Shown: positions 24,933-34,511 of the stretch, one piece after another
Layout: every line of letters starts with the position of its first letter
Position numbering within the stretch: position 1 is the stretch's first letter
Source: Bacillus sp. HMF5848
GTDB lineage: Bacteria > Bacillota > Bacilli > Bacillales > HMF5848
Direction of reading: 5' to 3'
Length of the DNA: 64,000 bases
Assembly: GCF_003944835.1 (NCBI RefSeq)
Contig: NZ_RWIV01000001.1
Coordinates: 4,329,501-4,393,500 of the forward strand
Program-made: the position numbers and the translations under genes
The notes under the pieces: model-generated
Told to the model about the DNA's origin: nothing
Seen by the model: only the letters and a program-made list of their open reading frames with translations
Databases searched by the model: none

Positions 24933-26735
24933 ATGTCAAAAAGACTCACACGTCAAGAAGTACCTACAGAACTAACATGGAAGCTAGAGGATTTATTCAT
25001 GTCCGATGAAGCATGGGAGACTGAACTTACGGCTATTCAGCAGGATATTGCAACTGTCACTAAATATAAAGGAACGTTCGGAGAAGGACCACAGCAGTTG
25101 CTTCAGTGCTTAGTCGCTCGAGATGAAGTAGCAGAGAGAATGATTCGCGCGTATACATATGCAAACTTACAAAATTCTGGTGATGGCACAGATCCTACTT
25201 ATCAAGGCAACGTTTCACAAGCTGCATCTATGTACGCAACAATTAGCGCAAAGCTGTCCTTTATTGAATCGGAAATTCTAGCGCTCCCAGATGGTACAGT
25301 AGAGGGGTATATAGAGGCAGAGCCGGGGTTAAAACAGTTTAGTAAAACATTAAAAGATATTCTTGCTAACAAACCATATACATTAACGCCAGAGACGGAA
25401 GAAGTATTAGCTGCGCTTGGAGAGGTGCATGGAGCACCGTATGTCATTTATAACCGTAGCAAGCTATCTGACATGCAATTTGACTCCTTTAAAGACGGCA
25501 AAGGTGAGGTGCTGTCTAACTCTTTTGCGTTATATGAAGATCGCTATGAAATTTCAGAGGATACAACTGTGCGACGCAACGCTTATGAATCATTTATCAA
25601 AACACTTCAGCAATATAAAAATACGTTTGCTGCGACATACGCTACAGAAGTTAAAAAACAAGTAACATTATCACGCTTGAGAAACTATGAATCTGTCACA
25701 CACATGCTTTTGCACCCACAACAAGTGACGCAGGACATGTATAACAATCAGCTTGATGTAATTTTTAATGAGTTGGCACCATTTATGAGGCGCTTTGCGG
25801 ATTTAAAAAAACGTGTGTTAGGTCTTGAAACGTTGAAGTTTTGTGATCTAAAAGCTCCGCTAGACCCGGAATTCAATCCAAAAACAACGTATGAAGAGGC
25901 CTCCGAGGTAATTTTAGAAGCATTAAAAGTAATGGGACCTGAATACTCCGCTATTATGGAAAAAGGATTATCCGAGCGCTGGGTTGACCTTGCCGATAAC
26001 GTAGGAAAAGCAACAGGAGCTTTTTGTGCAAGTCCTTATGGCGCCCATCCATATATTTTAATAACTTGGACTGATTCTATGCGAGGGGCCTTTATTTTAG
26101 CTCACGAATTAGGACATGCTGGTCACTTTTATTTAGCGAATAAGCATCAGCGCGTGTCTAATACGCGTCCTTCGACATACTTTGTAGAAGCACCATCTAC
26201 GATGAACGAGCTTATTTTAGGTCATCATATTTTAAACAAAACAAACGATGCTCGCATGAAGCGTTGGGTATTACTGCAATTCATCGGCACATATTATCAC
26301 AACTTTGTGACTCACTTACTTGAAGGAGAATTCCAACGTAGAGTGTATGAGGCTGCAGAAAACGGCAAAGCACTCACTGCGACTTCATTAAGTGCCATGA
26401 AAGCGGCTGTATTAAAAGAATTCTGGGGCGATTCAGTCGAGATTGATGAAGGCGCTAGCCTCACATGGATGCGTCAGCCTCATTACTATATGGGCTTATA
26501 TCCGTACACATATTCAGCAGGGCTAACAGCCTCCACTGCTGTCCACCAAATGATGCTGGAAGAGGGGCAGCCGGTTGTAGACAGATGGCTAGAAGTTTTA
26601 AAAGCTGGAGGTACATTGAAGCCGCTTGAACTAATGAGTAAGGCTGGCGTTGATATGTCAGAACCAGATGCTATTCGCAAAGCCGTAACATACGTCGGCT
26701 CGCTGATCGAGGATTTAGAGAAAAGCTTTGCATAA
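24933..26735 (+). CDS. pepF: Oligoendopeptidase F, M3B family
   Basis: 600 residues, full length. The zinc site HELGH (about residues 391-395, in LAHELGHAGHFYLANKHQ) and the downstream glutamate in FVEAPSTMNELI are intact. PepF is a cytosolic metallopeptidase that cuts oligopeptides of roughly 7-17 residues. ATG follows AAGGAGGAG. Monocistronic, with a hairpin nine bases after the stop. Confidence 0.95.
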   Translation: MSKRLTRQEVPTELTWKLEDLFMSDEAWETELTAIQQDIATVTKYKGTFGEGPQQLLQCLVARDEVAERMIRAYTYANLQNSGDGTDPTYQGNVSQAASMYATISAKLSFIESEILALPDGTVEGYIEAEPGLKQFSKTLKDILANKPYTLTPETEEVLAALGEVHGAPYVIYNRSKLSDMQFDSFKDGKGEVLSNSFALYEDRYEISEDTTVRRNAYESFIKTLQQYKNTFAATYATEVKKQVTLSRLRNYESVTHMLLHPQQVTQDMYNNQLDVIFNELAPFMRRFADLKKRVLGLETLKFCDLKAPLDPEFNPKTTYEEASEVILEALKVMGPEYSAIMEKGLSERWVDLADNVGKATGAFCASPYGAHPYILITWTDSMRGAFILAHELGHAGHFYLANKHQRVSNTRPSTYFVEAPSTMNELILGHHILNKTNDARMKRWVLLQFIGTYYHNFVTHLLEGEFQRRVYEAAENGKALTATSLSAMKAAVLKEFWGDSVEIDEGASLTWMRQPHYYMGLYPYTYSAGLTASTAVHQMMLEEGQPVVDRWLEVLKAGGTLKPLELMSKAGVDMSEPDAIRKAVTYVGSLIEDLEKSFA

Positions 26736-26743
26736 TATTGAGC

Positions 26744-26773
26744 AGTCCATCTTCTTTTACTAGGAGATGGACT
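26744..26773 (+). terminator. Weak terminator after pepF
   Basis: AGTCCATCT and AGATGGACT form a 9-bp stem just after the stop; only a short T-rich tail follows. Confidence 0.55.
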
Positions 26774-26809
26774 TTGTCATGGACTGTCTGGACGTACAAC
26801 TGCAAGGCA

Positions 26810-26914
26810 AACACGTGATGACGGACGGTGCGAGCGTTAATGGCAACACGTGGTAATGAACGGTGCCAGTGTTAATGGTAAATACCTAGTAATGGACGGT
26901 TCCTCGGTCAAGGG
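26810..26914. repeat. Degenerate 35-bp tandem repeat, three units
   Basis: Three successive units share the pattern AACACGTG-GTAATG-ACGGTGC-AGTGTTAATGG (units near 26810, 26845 and 26880), the third most diverged. It adjoins paired-palindrome copy B. No coding potential seen. Confidence 0.55.
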
Positions 26915-26919
26915 ATGGT

Positions 26920-27007
26920 GGTGCCAGGCACCTGCATTCTTCGACAAAATCTGCACCCTTGCTATGACTGGGTTTCTCATACCGTTAAAAAATGTAGTGC
27001 CAGGCAC
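26920..27007 (+). repeat. Paired-palindrome element, copy B
   Basis: Box 1 GGTGCCAGGCACC (26920-26932) and box 2 GTGCCAGGCAC (26997-27007) are 64 bp apart and flank the core TTGCTATGACTGGGTTTCTC. The palindrome differs from copies A and C, but the two boxes match each other. Confidence 0.7.
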
Positions 27008-27093
27008 CTACAAAATCATTCATTTTTCGACACACAGATACTCATGGCTGCCCTTTCGACAGGAACGCTTACTCGGAAACTAAACTCCCAGTC

Positions 27094-27137
27094 ATAACAA
27101 AAACGAGCTAGCTTTTTTGCCACCTCGTTTTTGTTAT
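27094..27137. terminator. Long hairpin upstream of the phosphatidyltransferase gene end
   Basis: Perfect 14-bp arms ATAACAAAAACGAG / CTCGTTTTTGTTAT. It lies about 125 nt beyond the end of the minus-strand ABC operon and 360 nt beyond pepF, and could end either. The rest of the 27138-27262 gap is featureless. Confidence 0.5.
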
Positions 27138-27262
27138 AGTCTCATTTTTAAATACCGTCTTATAATACTAGACTAAGATCCTTAAAATAATTATTATGAC
27201 AAAATCGATCCGCGGCACGTTGTTACAATAGCTGCGTACGTCGGATATAACACCATCATTAG

Positions 27263-27847
27263 CTATGCTTTTAGGATTTTTCTAGCTTCATTTAAACGCT
27301 GTAGCGATGTGAAAATCTCTACTGCTAAAAATAGTAATGTAATTGGAACTAAAAAATCTGTAAAGATAATCATTAGTGAAAACAACACAAAGCCTTCTGT
27401 ACGCTCAGCCAGCCCTGGTTGATAATAAAATGATTTAACACCATTCTTTTCAGACACTGCTCCTACTGTTAAAAAAATCGTCATCGCGTATATAATAGAA
27501 ACACTTAATAGTAACAGAGCCCACATTGCGTCTGGGAATCGAAACGCTAAACCTAAAATCACGCTTATTTCAACAAGTCTATCATAGCTAACATCAAGAA
27601 CCGTTCCAAATGAAGATGGCTTTGTAAGTCGGGCCATAGTTCCATCCACTGCATCTAGAAATCCAGAGAACCATAGTACAAATAAGGCCCAAAATGGAAG
27701 ATCAAGATAAATAAATATCCCTGATGATGCACCAATAACGAAGGCAATAGTCGTAACATGGTCTGCTGTTAATCCTACTTTGAGAAGCATGCGAGCAGTG
27801 CGCTCTATTCCAGGTTGCACTAAGTGACGCGCTTTTGTATCTAACAT
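27263..27847 (-). CDS. CDP-alcohol phosphatidyltransferase family protein (YnjF-like)
   Basis: 194 residues. The catalytic signature is complete: DAVDGTMAR, then eight residues, GTVLD, then the final Asp in VSYD. Six membrane helices. These enzymes move a phosphoalcohol from a CDP-linked donor, usually making phospholipids. It follows the ABC ATPase by 17 nt as the last gene of the ABC operon. In E. coli ynjF stands in the same relation to ynjBCD. The lipid or alcohol used is unknown. Confidence 0.88.
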   Translation of the reverse strand: MLDTKARHLVQPGIERTARMLLKVGLTADHVTTIAFVIGASSGIFIYLDLPFWALFVLWFSGFLDAVDGTMARLTKPSSFGTVLDVSYDRLVEISVILGLAFRFPDAMWALLLLSVSIIYAMTIFLTVGAVSEKNGVKSFYYQPGLAERTEGFVLFSLMIIFTDFLVPITLLFLAVEIFTSLQRLNEARKILKA

Positions 27848-27864
27848 GAGTCACACATCCTTTA

Positions 27865-28866
27865 TTACTTCATTTCTACTTTGTTAGTAGGTGAGGTATG
27901 ATTAAATAGTTGTATATCCTTACTATCGTAGATAACAAACACTTTAGAGCCTTCAGTAAACTCATCCTGGCTCATAATCACAACACGTTGGTCTATTTCC
28001 TTCAAGTGTACCTTGTAAAACATTTGTCCGTACTTTAAAAATTTCTCTTCCACACAAGCTCCATGAATATGACTACTGGCATTCTTATTCAAGCCTTTTT
28101 GCGAAAGCGAGATTTTATTTGCCGCAATAAAGCCCTTTTCAATAATCAACCCTTCAGAAAATAATGCCGCTACCTCTCGATTGACTGGCTGTTGATACAC
28201 CGTATTTGGGGCTCCTATTTGCTGAAACATACCATCCTTCATGACCACTACTTGATCACCTATGCTCATTGCTTCTTCACGGTCATGTGTAACAAATATA
28301 GCTGTAACACCTTCTTTTTTTAAAAAGTCCCTTACCCATGTACGCAGTGCTGAACGTAAATTAGGATCTAGACTACTAAAAGGCTCATCTAGAAGTAACA
28401 AAGCCGGATTCATAACTAACGCTCTTGCTAATGCTACTCGTTGCTGCTGTCCGCCAGATAACTGATGAGGGTATCTAGAGCCGTAGTCAGATAACCCTAT
28501 TTTCTCTAACATTCTCAAGCCACTAGCAAGACGTTCTCTTTTTGGTAAACGATGCTTCTGATATTTAAGGCCAAACGTAATATTTTGCAAAATCGTCATG
28601 TGAGGAAACAAAAGCGGTTGTTGAAACATTAAAACGATGGGCCTTTTTTCCGTTTTCGTATATGTGATATCTTGCCCTTCAAGGAGAAGCTGTCCACCCG
28701 TAACTTGTTCAAGACCTGCTATACTACGTAGAAAAGTCGTCTTCCCACAACCCGACGGACCTACTAGACTTATGATATCTCCTTGTGATACAGACATGTT
28801 AAGATTTGTAAAAATCGTTTGATTCGATAATGTCTTTGTTAAGTTTGATATTTTTATAAATGCCAT
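27865..28866 (-). CDS. ABC transporter ATPase (YnjD-like)
   Basis: 333 residues. Walker A GPSGCGKTT, signature LSGGQQQR, Walker B LLLLDEPFSSLD and the switch His in FVTHDREEA are intact. The C-terminal 100 residues form a TOBE-like regulatory domain, as in spermidine, thiamine and iron importers. It lies 16 nt after the second permease. It should power import together with the lipoprotein at 30512 and the two permeases. Confidence 0.92.
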   Translation of the reverse strand: MAFIKISNLTKTLSNQTIFTNLNMSVSQGDIISLVGPSGCGKTTFLRSIAGLEQVTGGQLLLEGQDITYTKTEKRPIVLMFQQPLLFPHMTILQNITFGLKYQKHRLPKRERLASGLRMLEKIGLSDYGSRYPHQLSGGQQQRVALARALVMNPALLLLDEPFSSLDPNLRSALRTWVRDFLKKEGVTAIFVTHDREEAMSIGDQVVVMKDGMFQQIGAPNTVYQQPVNREVAALFSEGLIIEKGFIAANKISLSQKGLNKNASSHIHGACVEEKFLKYGQMFYKVHLKEIDQRVVIMSQDEFTEGSKVFVIYDSKDIQLFNHTSPTNKVEMK

Positions 28867-28882
28867 ACTATCACCCTTTTGT

Positions 28883-29680
28883 TTAAGCTCTCGTCATAGC
28901 CTTCACATACAATTGCGCTAAAACCTCTAGGACAAGTAAAAATAATAAAGGTAATAAAGCAAACACAACTGAAAAACTTGCTATTATCGCTTCATCAGCG
29001 CTATTAAAATACGGATAATATAACATCGATAGTGTTGTTACATTACCTCCCCCGATGATAGCTGTTAAGACATATTGACTTAATGATATTACAAACACTA
29101 GTAATGCCGTACTTTTTAAACTCGGCAGTAATAATGGAATTGTCACTGATAAAAGCTGATCTCGTTTGCTTGCTCCTAAAGTTGACGCTTGTTCACTCCA
29201 TGATGTATCTAGACGATCAAAGCCTGCTTTCAGCATCCTTATAGAATACGGCAATGTCGGGAGCATATGAATGATTAGTACACCAAGCATATTATCTGCT
29301 AGACCTAACTTAATCATTGTAAAATGAATCCCCATAGCAATGGCTAATACAGGAATAAGAATTGGCATGAGGAGAAATGCCTCAATAAATGATTTACCCC
29401 GAAAATGATAGCGACTTAAGCTAAAAGCAGTTGGTAAAGCAAGTAAAATATTAAATATAACCACTAAAGCACCTAATATGACTGTTGTATTGATAGATTG
29501 AATAACTTGTGGATCCGAAACAATGACATTCCAAGCCCTAAAATCCCATTCAGTTGGAAGAACAAGCGGCCATACCCAACCCGTTCCTATGCTTTTTGCG
29601 GCCAATAAAAGAACCGGTGCTACAAACAGTATGAAGAATAGAATTGTTAGTGTCACTTGACATATTTTTTTTATTCTCAA
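28883..29680 (-). CDS. ABC transporter permease (YnjC second half-like)
   Basis: About 265 residues with six membrane segments and the EAA motif EQASTLGASKRDQLLSVTIP. The likely start is TTG at 29680: it overlaps the stop of the first permease in TTGA and has GTGAGGG upstream. ATG codons at 29698 and 29710 lack a ribosome binding site. It pairs with the permease at 29677. In E. coli the two are fused as YnjC. Confidence 0.87.
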   Translation of the reverse strand: MRIKKICQVTLTILFFILFVAPVLLLAAKSIGTGWVWPLVLPTEWDFRAWNVIVSDPQVIQSINTTVILGALVVIFNILLALPTAFSLSRYHFRGKSFIEAFLLMPILIPVLAIAMGIHFTMIKLGLADNMLGVLIIHMLPTLPYSIRMLKAGFDRLDTSWSEQASTLGASKRDQLLSVTIPLLLPSLKSTALLVFVISLSQYVLTAIIGGGNVTTLSMLYYPYFNSADEAIIASFSVVFALLPLLFLLVLEVLAQLYVKAMTRA

Positions 29681-30531
29681 CGTTCCCTCACCATCCATTT
29701 TCTCTGCCATTTACGTGAGATGCTAAGAATAAGCGCAGTGCTTGCGATCGTTACAATAGATAATAAAACCATAAGTGCTTGGGCATCAGGGCGATGAACC
29801 CAATTCCCTTCATAAAACCATTGATACGCTAAAATTGGAAGCATTTTCGGATACGTTACACCTAGTAACGCTGGTACTTCGTACGCCCCCATAATAAATG
29901 CCATTAAAATAAGTGCAATTTCGAGCAAAACTGGCCACATCCATGGTAGTTCAACCGTTTGCCACACCTTCCAGGTCCCACCACCCAGTGTTCGAACTAC
30001 ATCCTCAAAGCGTAAATCTAGCTCTTGGTACGCAGGCAGAAGCATTAATACAACAAAGGGAACTTCCTTCCAAACATAGGAAAATATTACGCCGATATAA
30101 TGGGCATCATTAATTAAAATAGGAAAATCTTTAATGGAGTCGATAAACCCCAACTGATATAACAAGCTCGATAGCCACCCACTTGGTGCCAAAATAATAA
30201 AAGCAATATATGCAGCAACAAAATGCGGAATCAACATAGGAAACCAAGCTAGTATCTTCCATGTATCTCGTTTAAACAGTCTGAACATTGTCCTTGTAAT
30301 AAGAATGCCAATACAAATAGATAATATCGTTGAAACAAAAGCCACCCAAATACTAATACCTACAGAATCAATAAAATCCTTATTGGACAAGAGATTTTGA
30401 TATGTCCCTTCGGAAGAGACACTCTCTACACCTGCCATCCATAGGCCATACCCAACAAGTATGGCCAAAAATAGAAAGCTAGGTAAAACATACACATACG
30501 GCTGAAGACGTTTATTTTTGAACGACTTCAT
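29677..30531 (-). CDS. ABC transporter permease (YnjC first half-like)
   Basis: About 285 residues with six or seven membrane segments and the EAA loop EDVVRTLGGGTWKVWQTVELP. The ATG at 30531 has AAGGAG ten bases upstream and would overlap the lipoprotein gene by 20 nt; earlier in-frame ATGs (30561, 30570) are possible but less supported. Overlaps the next permease by 4 nt. Confidence 0.87.
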   Translation of the reverse strand: MKSFKNKRLQPYVYVLPSFLFLAILVGYGLWMAGVESVSSEGTYQNLLSNKDFIDSVGISIWVAFVSTILSICIGILITRTMFRLFKRDTWKILAWFPMLIPHFVAAYIAFIILAPSGWLSSLLYQLGFIDSIKDFPILINDAHYIGVIFSYVWKEVPFVVLMLLPAYQELDLRFEDVVRTLGGGTWKVWQTVELPWMWPVLLEIALILMAFIMGAYEVPALLGVTYPKMLPILAYQWFYEGNWVHRPDAQALMVLLSIVTIASTALILSISRKWQRKWMVRER

Positions 30532-31729
30532 TCTCCCAATGCTCCTTAATCCAATCTGCATAAGCTGCATTCAACTCAGGAAGAATCTCATCAGGATTCA
30601 CTACAGATGGACCTGAAAGCTCCTCTAATTGGGCACGCTGCTCATCAGATAGTTTACTCGCGTCCAGCACAGTACCTTCTCCCCACATACTCTCGTCCAT
30701 TTTTGCAATTTGTGCCTCTGGTGAAAGGAAGAAATTTATTGCAGTTATAGCCCCTGCTGCATTCGGTGAGTTGAACGGAACACTTAAGTAGTGACTATTT
30801 CCAATTGAGCCTGGTTGTAACACAAGTGATTTTGTTGTTTCTGGGAACACACCATCTTCAATCAGGCTTGATACACGTCTTTCGTTAAATGCCATCGTAA
30901 AAGCAACCTCACCTTTTGAGTAAAGTTGGTCTAGCTGTGCTAACGATTCTGGATATGTTTTTCCTTCACGCCATAGTGATGCTTCTAAATTATTCAACAC
31001 AGACCAGATGCGTCCACTATTCTCCGTAAGCCATTGTTCATTGTAACTGTTTTGAATAGCTGTTGGATCATTAGTAGCCACATCATAAAGAAGCTGGCGA
31101 ACAAATGCATTTCCAGTAAAGTCATTCACATTAGGATACGTAAATTGACCTGGATTCTCCTGTACCCACTGTAATAGCTCTGTAAACGTTGTCGGAGGAT
31201 TCTGCACCTTAGCAGAATCATAGTTTAGTACAAACTGAACCTTCCCCCAAGGAGCTTCTAAGCCCTCGATAGCTGTACCCATGTCATTGGTAACATACGC
31301 TTTATCTTCTCCAATGTAATTTTGAAGATTTGGTAACTTAGTAGCAAAGGAACCTAGCAATAATCCGTTTTCCTTTGCATTGCGGAAGTTCTCACCATTA
31401 ATCCAAATTATATCAATAGTACCTTTTGTTTTATCGGCTTTTTTTTCCGTCATAAGCTTTGAGATAAAATCAGCAGCATCCATTGGATGTCTTACGAGCT
31501 TAATATCGTAGTTATCTTTTAACCTTGGCGCGACCCAATCATCAATATAAGAGTTAACACCATCATCGCCACCCCACATAAAAATATGCACTTCGGTGCC
31601 TTTAGCTGCCTCTTCAATCTGCTGCCAATCTTGATCAAGTATAGAGGTTGCTGTTTCTTCACTATTTGAATTACTACAGCCAGCTATTAAAAGCGTGGCC
31701 AGTATTATCAATAATGCAAATTTCTTCAT
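30512..31729 (-). CDS. ABC transporter substrate-binding lipoprotein (YnjB-like)
   Basis: 405 residues. Signal peptide with lipobox LLIAGC (Cys18), so it is anchored outside the membrane. The mature part is a type II binding protein with VHIFMWGGDDGVNSYIDDW near the start, characteristic of the YnjB group and distantly related to iron and thiamine binders. The 264-nt gap upstream carries the palindrome TATAACGTTATA at 31793-31804 and otherwise nothing clear. The ligand is unknown. Confidence 0.9.
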   Translation of the reverse strand: MKKFALLIILATLLIAGCSNSNSEETATSILDQDWQQIEEAAKGTEVHIFMWGGDDGVNSYIDDWVAPRLKDNYDIKLVRHPMDAADFISKLMTEKKADKTKGTIDIIWINGENFRNAKENGLLLGSFATKLPNLQNYIGEDKAYVTNDMGTAIEGLEAPWGKVQFVLNYDSAKVQNPPTTFTELLQWVQENPGQFTYPNVNDFTGNAFVRQLLYDVATNDPTAIQNSYNEQWLTENSGRIWSVLNNLEASLWREGKTYPESLAQLDQLYSKGEVAFTMAFNERRVSSLIEDGVFPETTKSLVLQPGSIGNSHYLSVPFNSPNAAGAITAINFFLSPEAQIAKMDESMWGEGTVLDASKLSDEQRAQLEELSGPSVVNPDEILPELNAAYADWIKEHWENEVVQK

Positions 31730-31955
31730 TATAAACTTCCTCTCATTTCTATTTAAATTATAGTATCTAGAGCATTACTTATATTTACATTTTATAACGT
31801 TATAGCTATAAGCACTATGCTAAAATTAGTAACATTGTGTGTCAAAGTCATTCGGAAATTATAACCATGAAATCACTAAGATTATGAGGTTTGTTTATGA
31901 GGCTAAACTATGACGGGACCTTAACGTATGAAGCGGAGAAACATATTGTAACGTA

Positions 31956-31989
31956 ATAATAGCGCTCGGTTAAGTCCGAGCGCTATTAT
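31956..31989 (-). terminator. Hairpin after the TVP38 gene
   Basis: Perfect 14-bp arms ATAATAGCGCTCGG / CCGAGCGCTATTAT close to the stop at 31994. It probably separates the redox/rhodanese operon from the ABC operon, though the T-run is weak. Confidence 0.65.
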
Positions 31990-31993
31990 CTTG

Positions 31994-32698
31994 TTAACCT
32001 TTTAGGTCTGCCATATTAATACCTTTTTTCTTAGCAATATATTTTGGAATTAATGAAACTAAGAATAAGATAATACCTGCTAATGCGAATTGAATTAATA
32101 GTTTAAAAGACATTCCCTCTGTAACAATTTGACCAGCCATGAACGCATAGATGAAAGCGCCGGGTGCCATTGTTACTAAAGATACTAATGAGTATTTCAT
32201 AAATGGTATGCTAGTAACCCCATACGCATAGTTTTGCACGTTGTAAGGGAATACCGGAACTAAGCGAGACAATATTAAAAAGCTAACACCATTTTTTTCC
32301 ACTCCAACATCAATCTTTTTAAAAATAGCGTTGTCTTGAAATTTTTCAACAATCATTTTACGAGCTACATATTTAGCGATTAAAAATGCTGCCATGGCAC
32401 CAAGAGTAGCACCAATTAAAGCTAGTAACCCGCCCTTAACAGATCCGAACGTAATACCAGCTACAATCGTTAATAAAGATGCTGGTAACATGAATACCGC
32501 AACAGCGATAAACACTAGTATAAAAATGATGTAACCTAACACACCAAAGCCTTCAAACCAAGCTTGCATTGCTTCTACATCTTTTAATTGATTTAAAATA
32601 CCTGTTTTCCAAGCGATGAAGAACACTACAGCTATAGCTGCCACAACAGCTAAAAGCTTAAGGGCACCACCTTTTTTTTCTTGCTTTGCCATCTTCAT
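31994..32698 (-). CDS. TVP38/TMEM64 (VTT domain) membrane protein, YdjX/YdjZ-like
   Basis: 234 residues with about five hydrophobic segments and the VTT hallmarks FGSVKGGLLALIGATLGA and RLVPVFPYNVQNYAYG. VTT/DedA-fold proteins are lipid scramblases or flippases or proton-coupled carriers. It lies 9 nt after the rhodanese gene, with AAGGAGAG before the ATG. E. coli has two such genes (ydjX, ydjZ) next to ynjBCDEF, which matches this neighbourhood. Confidence 0.9.
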   Translation of the reverse strand: MKMAKQEKKGGALKLLAVVAAIAVVFFIAWKTGILNQLKDVEAMQAWFEGFGVLGYIIFILVFIAVAVFMLPASLLTIVAGITFGSVKGGLLALIGATLGAMAAFLIAKYVARKMIVEKFQDNAIFKKIDVGVEKNGVSFLILSRLVPVFPYNVQNYAYGVTSIPFMKYSLVSLVTMAPGAFIYAFMAGQIVTEGMSFKLLIQFALAGIILFLVSLIPKYIAKKKGINMADLKG

Positions 32699-32707
32699 TC
32701 ACTCTCC

Positions 32708-33700
32708 TTAGAACTTACCGTTTTCAGTTAAGTCTTTAACAGACGCATCTTTTTGATCGTAACCATAATAGCTCCACTCGATCCAAGAACCATCATAGTT
32801 TAGAACATCTTCATAGCCAAGGATTTGTGTTAATACAAACCAAGTGTAAGCACTACGCACACCAGATTGGCAATATGCAATTACTTCTTTATCAGAGCTT
32901 AATACATCTTTGTAAATCTCTTCTAGCTCTGCCTTTGTTTTAAACGTACCATTTTCTTTTGTTGCTATTTTGTACTCAAGGAAAGTTGCGCCTTTGATTT
33001 TACCAGGGCCAAATGCACCTTTTTTCGTGTCTGCGCCTGTTTCTTCACTTTCACTACGTGTATCAAGAATAATATAATCGTCGTTTCCAACTGCTTGTTT
33101 CACCATGTCTAGAGATGCATCATATTTAGCTACATTATAATCTGCTGCCTTATATTCAGTTGCTGGGCGATCTCCTGCTTTTGCGACAGCGCCTGCTTCG
33201 AAGCCAGCACCTAACCAAGCATTCATACCACCATCAAGTAAACGAACGTTTTCATGACCTAATACTTTAAATGTCCAGAATAAACGAGCTGAGTCATGTT
33301 GATCGTTTGCTGCATACGTTACAATTGTTGTATCTTGGTTTACACCAAATTCGCTAAGCATAGCTTCAAGCTCTTCTTTTGTATTAATCATACCACCATA
33401 TGGAAATGCATCTGTACCAGAGTAGTTATCACGCCAAACAACATATGAACCATCGATAACTTGATCAGCTGATTTCATTGTACCAATGACAACGATATCC
33501 TCTTTTCCATCTACTAATAAAGCATTTAACTCTTCAGGTGTAATGATTGATTCTGGATGTTTATATTCGGAAATCTTTTGTTGTTGTTCGGTAAGGTTTA
33601 CATCTGCCACCTTTACTGCTGTCATGCTTTTGTATACGAAAAACCCAGCAATTGCAAGAACTAAAACTGTCGCAATACTAATCATAGCTTTTTTATTCAT
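32708..33700 (-). CDS. Membrane-anchored tandem rhodanese (sulfurtransferase)
   Basis: About 330 residues. One N-terminal transmembrane segment (about 5-25) without a lipobox cysteine, then two rhodanese domains. The C-terminal domain has the active loop CQSGVRS with Cys277; the first domain has VTYAANDQHDS at that place and lacks the cysteine, so only the second is catalytic, as is normal for tandem enzymes. It should move sulfane sulfur outside the membrane, from thiosulfate or a persulfide. ATG at 33700 follows GGAGG. Positionally it corresponds to E. coli YnjE. Confidence 0.92.
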   Translation of the reverse strand: MNKKAMISIATVLVLAIAGFFVYKSMTAVKVADVNLTEQQQKISEYKHPESIITPEELNALLVDGKEDIVVIGTMKSADQVIDGSYVVWRDNYSGTDAFPYGGMINTKEELEAMLSEFGVNQDTTIVTYAANDQHDSARLFWTFKVLGHENVRLLDGGMNAWLGAGFEAGAVAKAGDRPATEYKAADYNVAKYDASLDMVKQAVGNDDYIILDTRSESEETGADTKKGAFGPGKIKGATFLEYKIATKENGTFKTKAELEEIYKDVLSSDKEVIAYCQSGVRSAYTWFVLTQILGYEDVLNYDGSWIEWSYYGYDQKDASVKDLTENGKF

Positions 33701-33740
33701 TCCAATCTCCTCCATACTTTCTGCATATTTTTATGGTTTA

Positions 33741-34511
33741 TTAAGATTTAACAACTTTTTTAATAACTTGCTTTGATTTATAACGATTGATCCATGATGC
33801 TTTCGCATCCGCTAGCACATCTTCAGGGGCTTCACTTTCAGTTGTAATGACAGGACCCCAAATAAGATCTAAAATATGAAACGATTTTTTACCAACTTTC
33901 ATCATAGAAGAGCGGCATGCAGCACAATATGAAACAACATAATCTGTCTCAAAATCATCTGCGCGACGTTCCATCACGCGTTTTGCTAATGTTGGGTTGG
34001 CCGGAACGATCATACCTCCGAAACCACAGCATCTAGTATTTTCTCTAGAAAATTCACTATCTTTATACTTGTAGCCAAGCTCATCAAGAATCCAACGAAT
34101 ACCATCATGAATCTCTGTTTCATAACGAGTCGAACAAGAATCATGAATGCCAAACACGACATCACTATGCTTTGCCTTTCCGCGGATATGGTCTGGTAGC
34201 CCAACTTTAGGAAGGAGCTTCCACAGAGATTCTACTTCTGTTGTAGATGCTTCTTTAATAGTTTTATAGCAATTTTGGCAAGCAACAATCATACATTCGA
34301 TGCCAACATCATCCATGTCTTTTTGTAATCCACTGAAACGGTCATTAAACTTTTCCGTTTGACCAAGTGCCTTCGTACCTTTTCCACAGCACTTTTGCAC
34401 ACCACCAAGGTTTGGATACAGCTCTTTTAAATATTCAGCAGTTTGCCTAACTCCATCAGGTGTATATGAGGGAAGTGAACAGCCCGGCATAAATCCCATC
34501 TGCTTAGTCAT
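33741..34511 (-). CDS. HdrB-like Fe-S protein with CCG domains
   Basis: 256 residues. Cysteine clusters: FMPGCSLPS, QKCCGKGTK, ACQNCYK, HDSCSTR, TRCCGFGG and YCAACRS. These form two CCG-type domains as in heterodisulfide reductase subunit B and LutA/GlpC, which bind Fe-S clusters and act on disulfides or quinones. The ATG abuts the stop of the flavoprotein gene (TAAATG), so the two proteins are very likely partners in one complex. The electron acceptor is unknown; a persulfide or disulfide is plausible given the rhodanese next door. Confidence 0.9.
   Translation of the reverse strand: MTKQMGFMPGCSLPSYTPDGVRQTAEYLKELYPNLGGVQKCCGKGTKALGQTEKFNDRFSGLQKDMDDVGIECMIVACQNCYKTIKEASTTEVESLWKLLPKVGLPDHIRGKAKHSDVVFGIHDSCSTRYETEIHDGIRWILDELGYKYKDSEFSRENTRCCGFGGMIVPANPTLAKRVMERRADDFETDYVVSYCAACRSSMMKVGKKSFHILDLIWGPVITTESEAPEDVLADAKASWINRYKSKQVIKKVVKS

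Noticed and set aside
26850-27083. 77-codon frame between pepF and the phosphatidyltransferase gene
   Set aside because: Spans the tandem repeat and paired-palindrome element.
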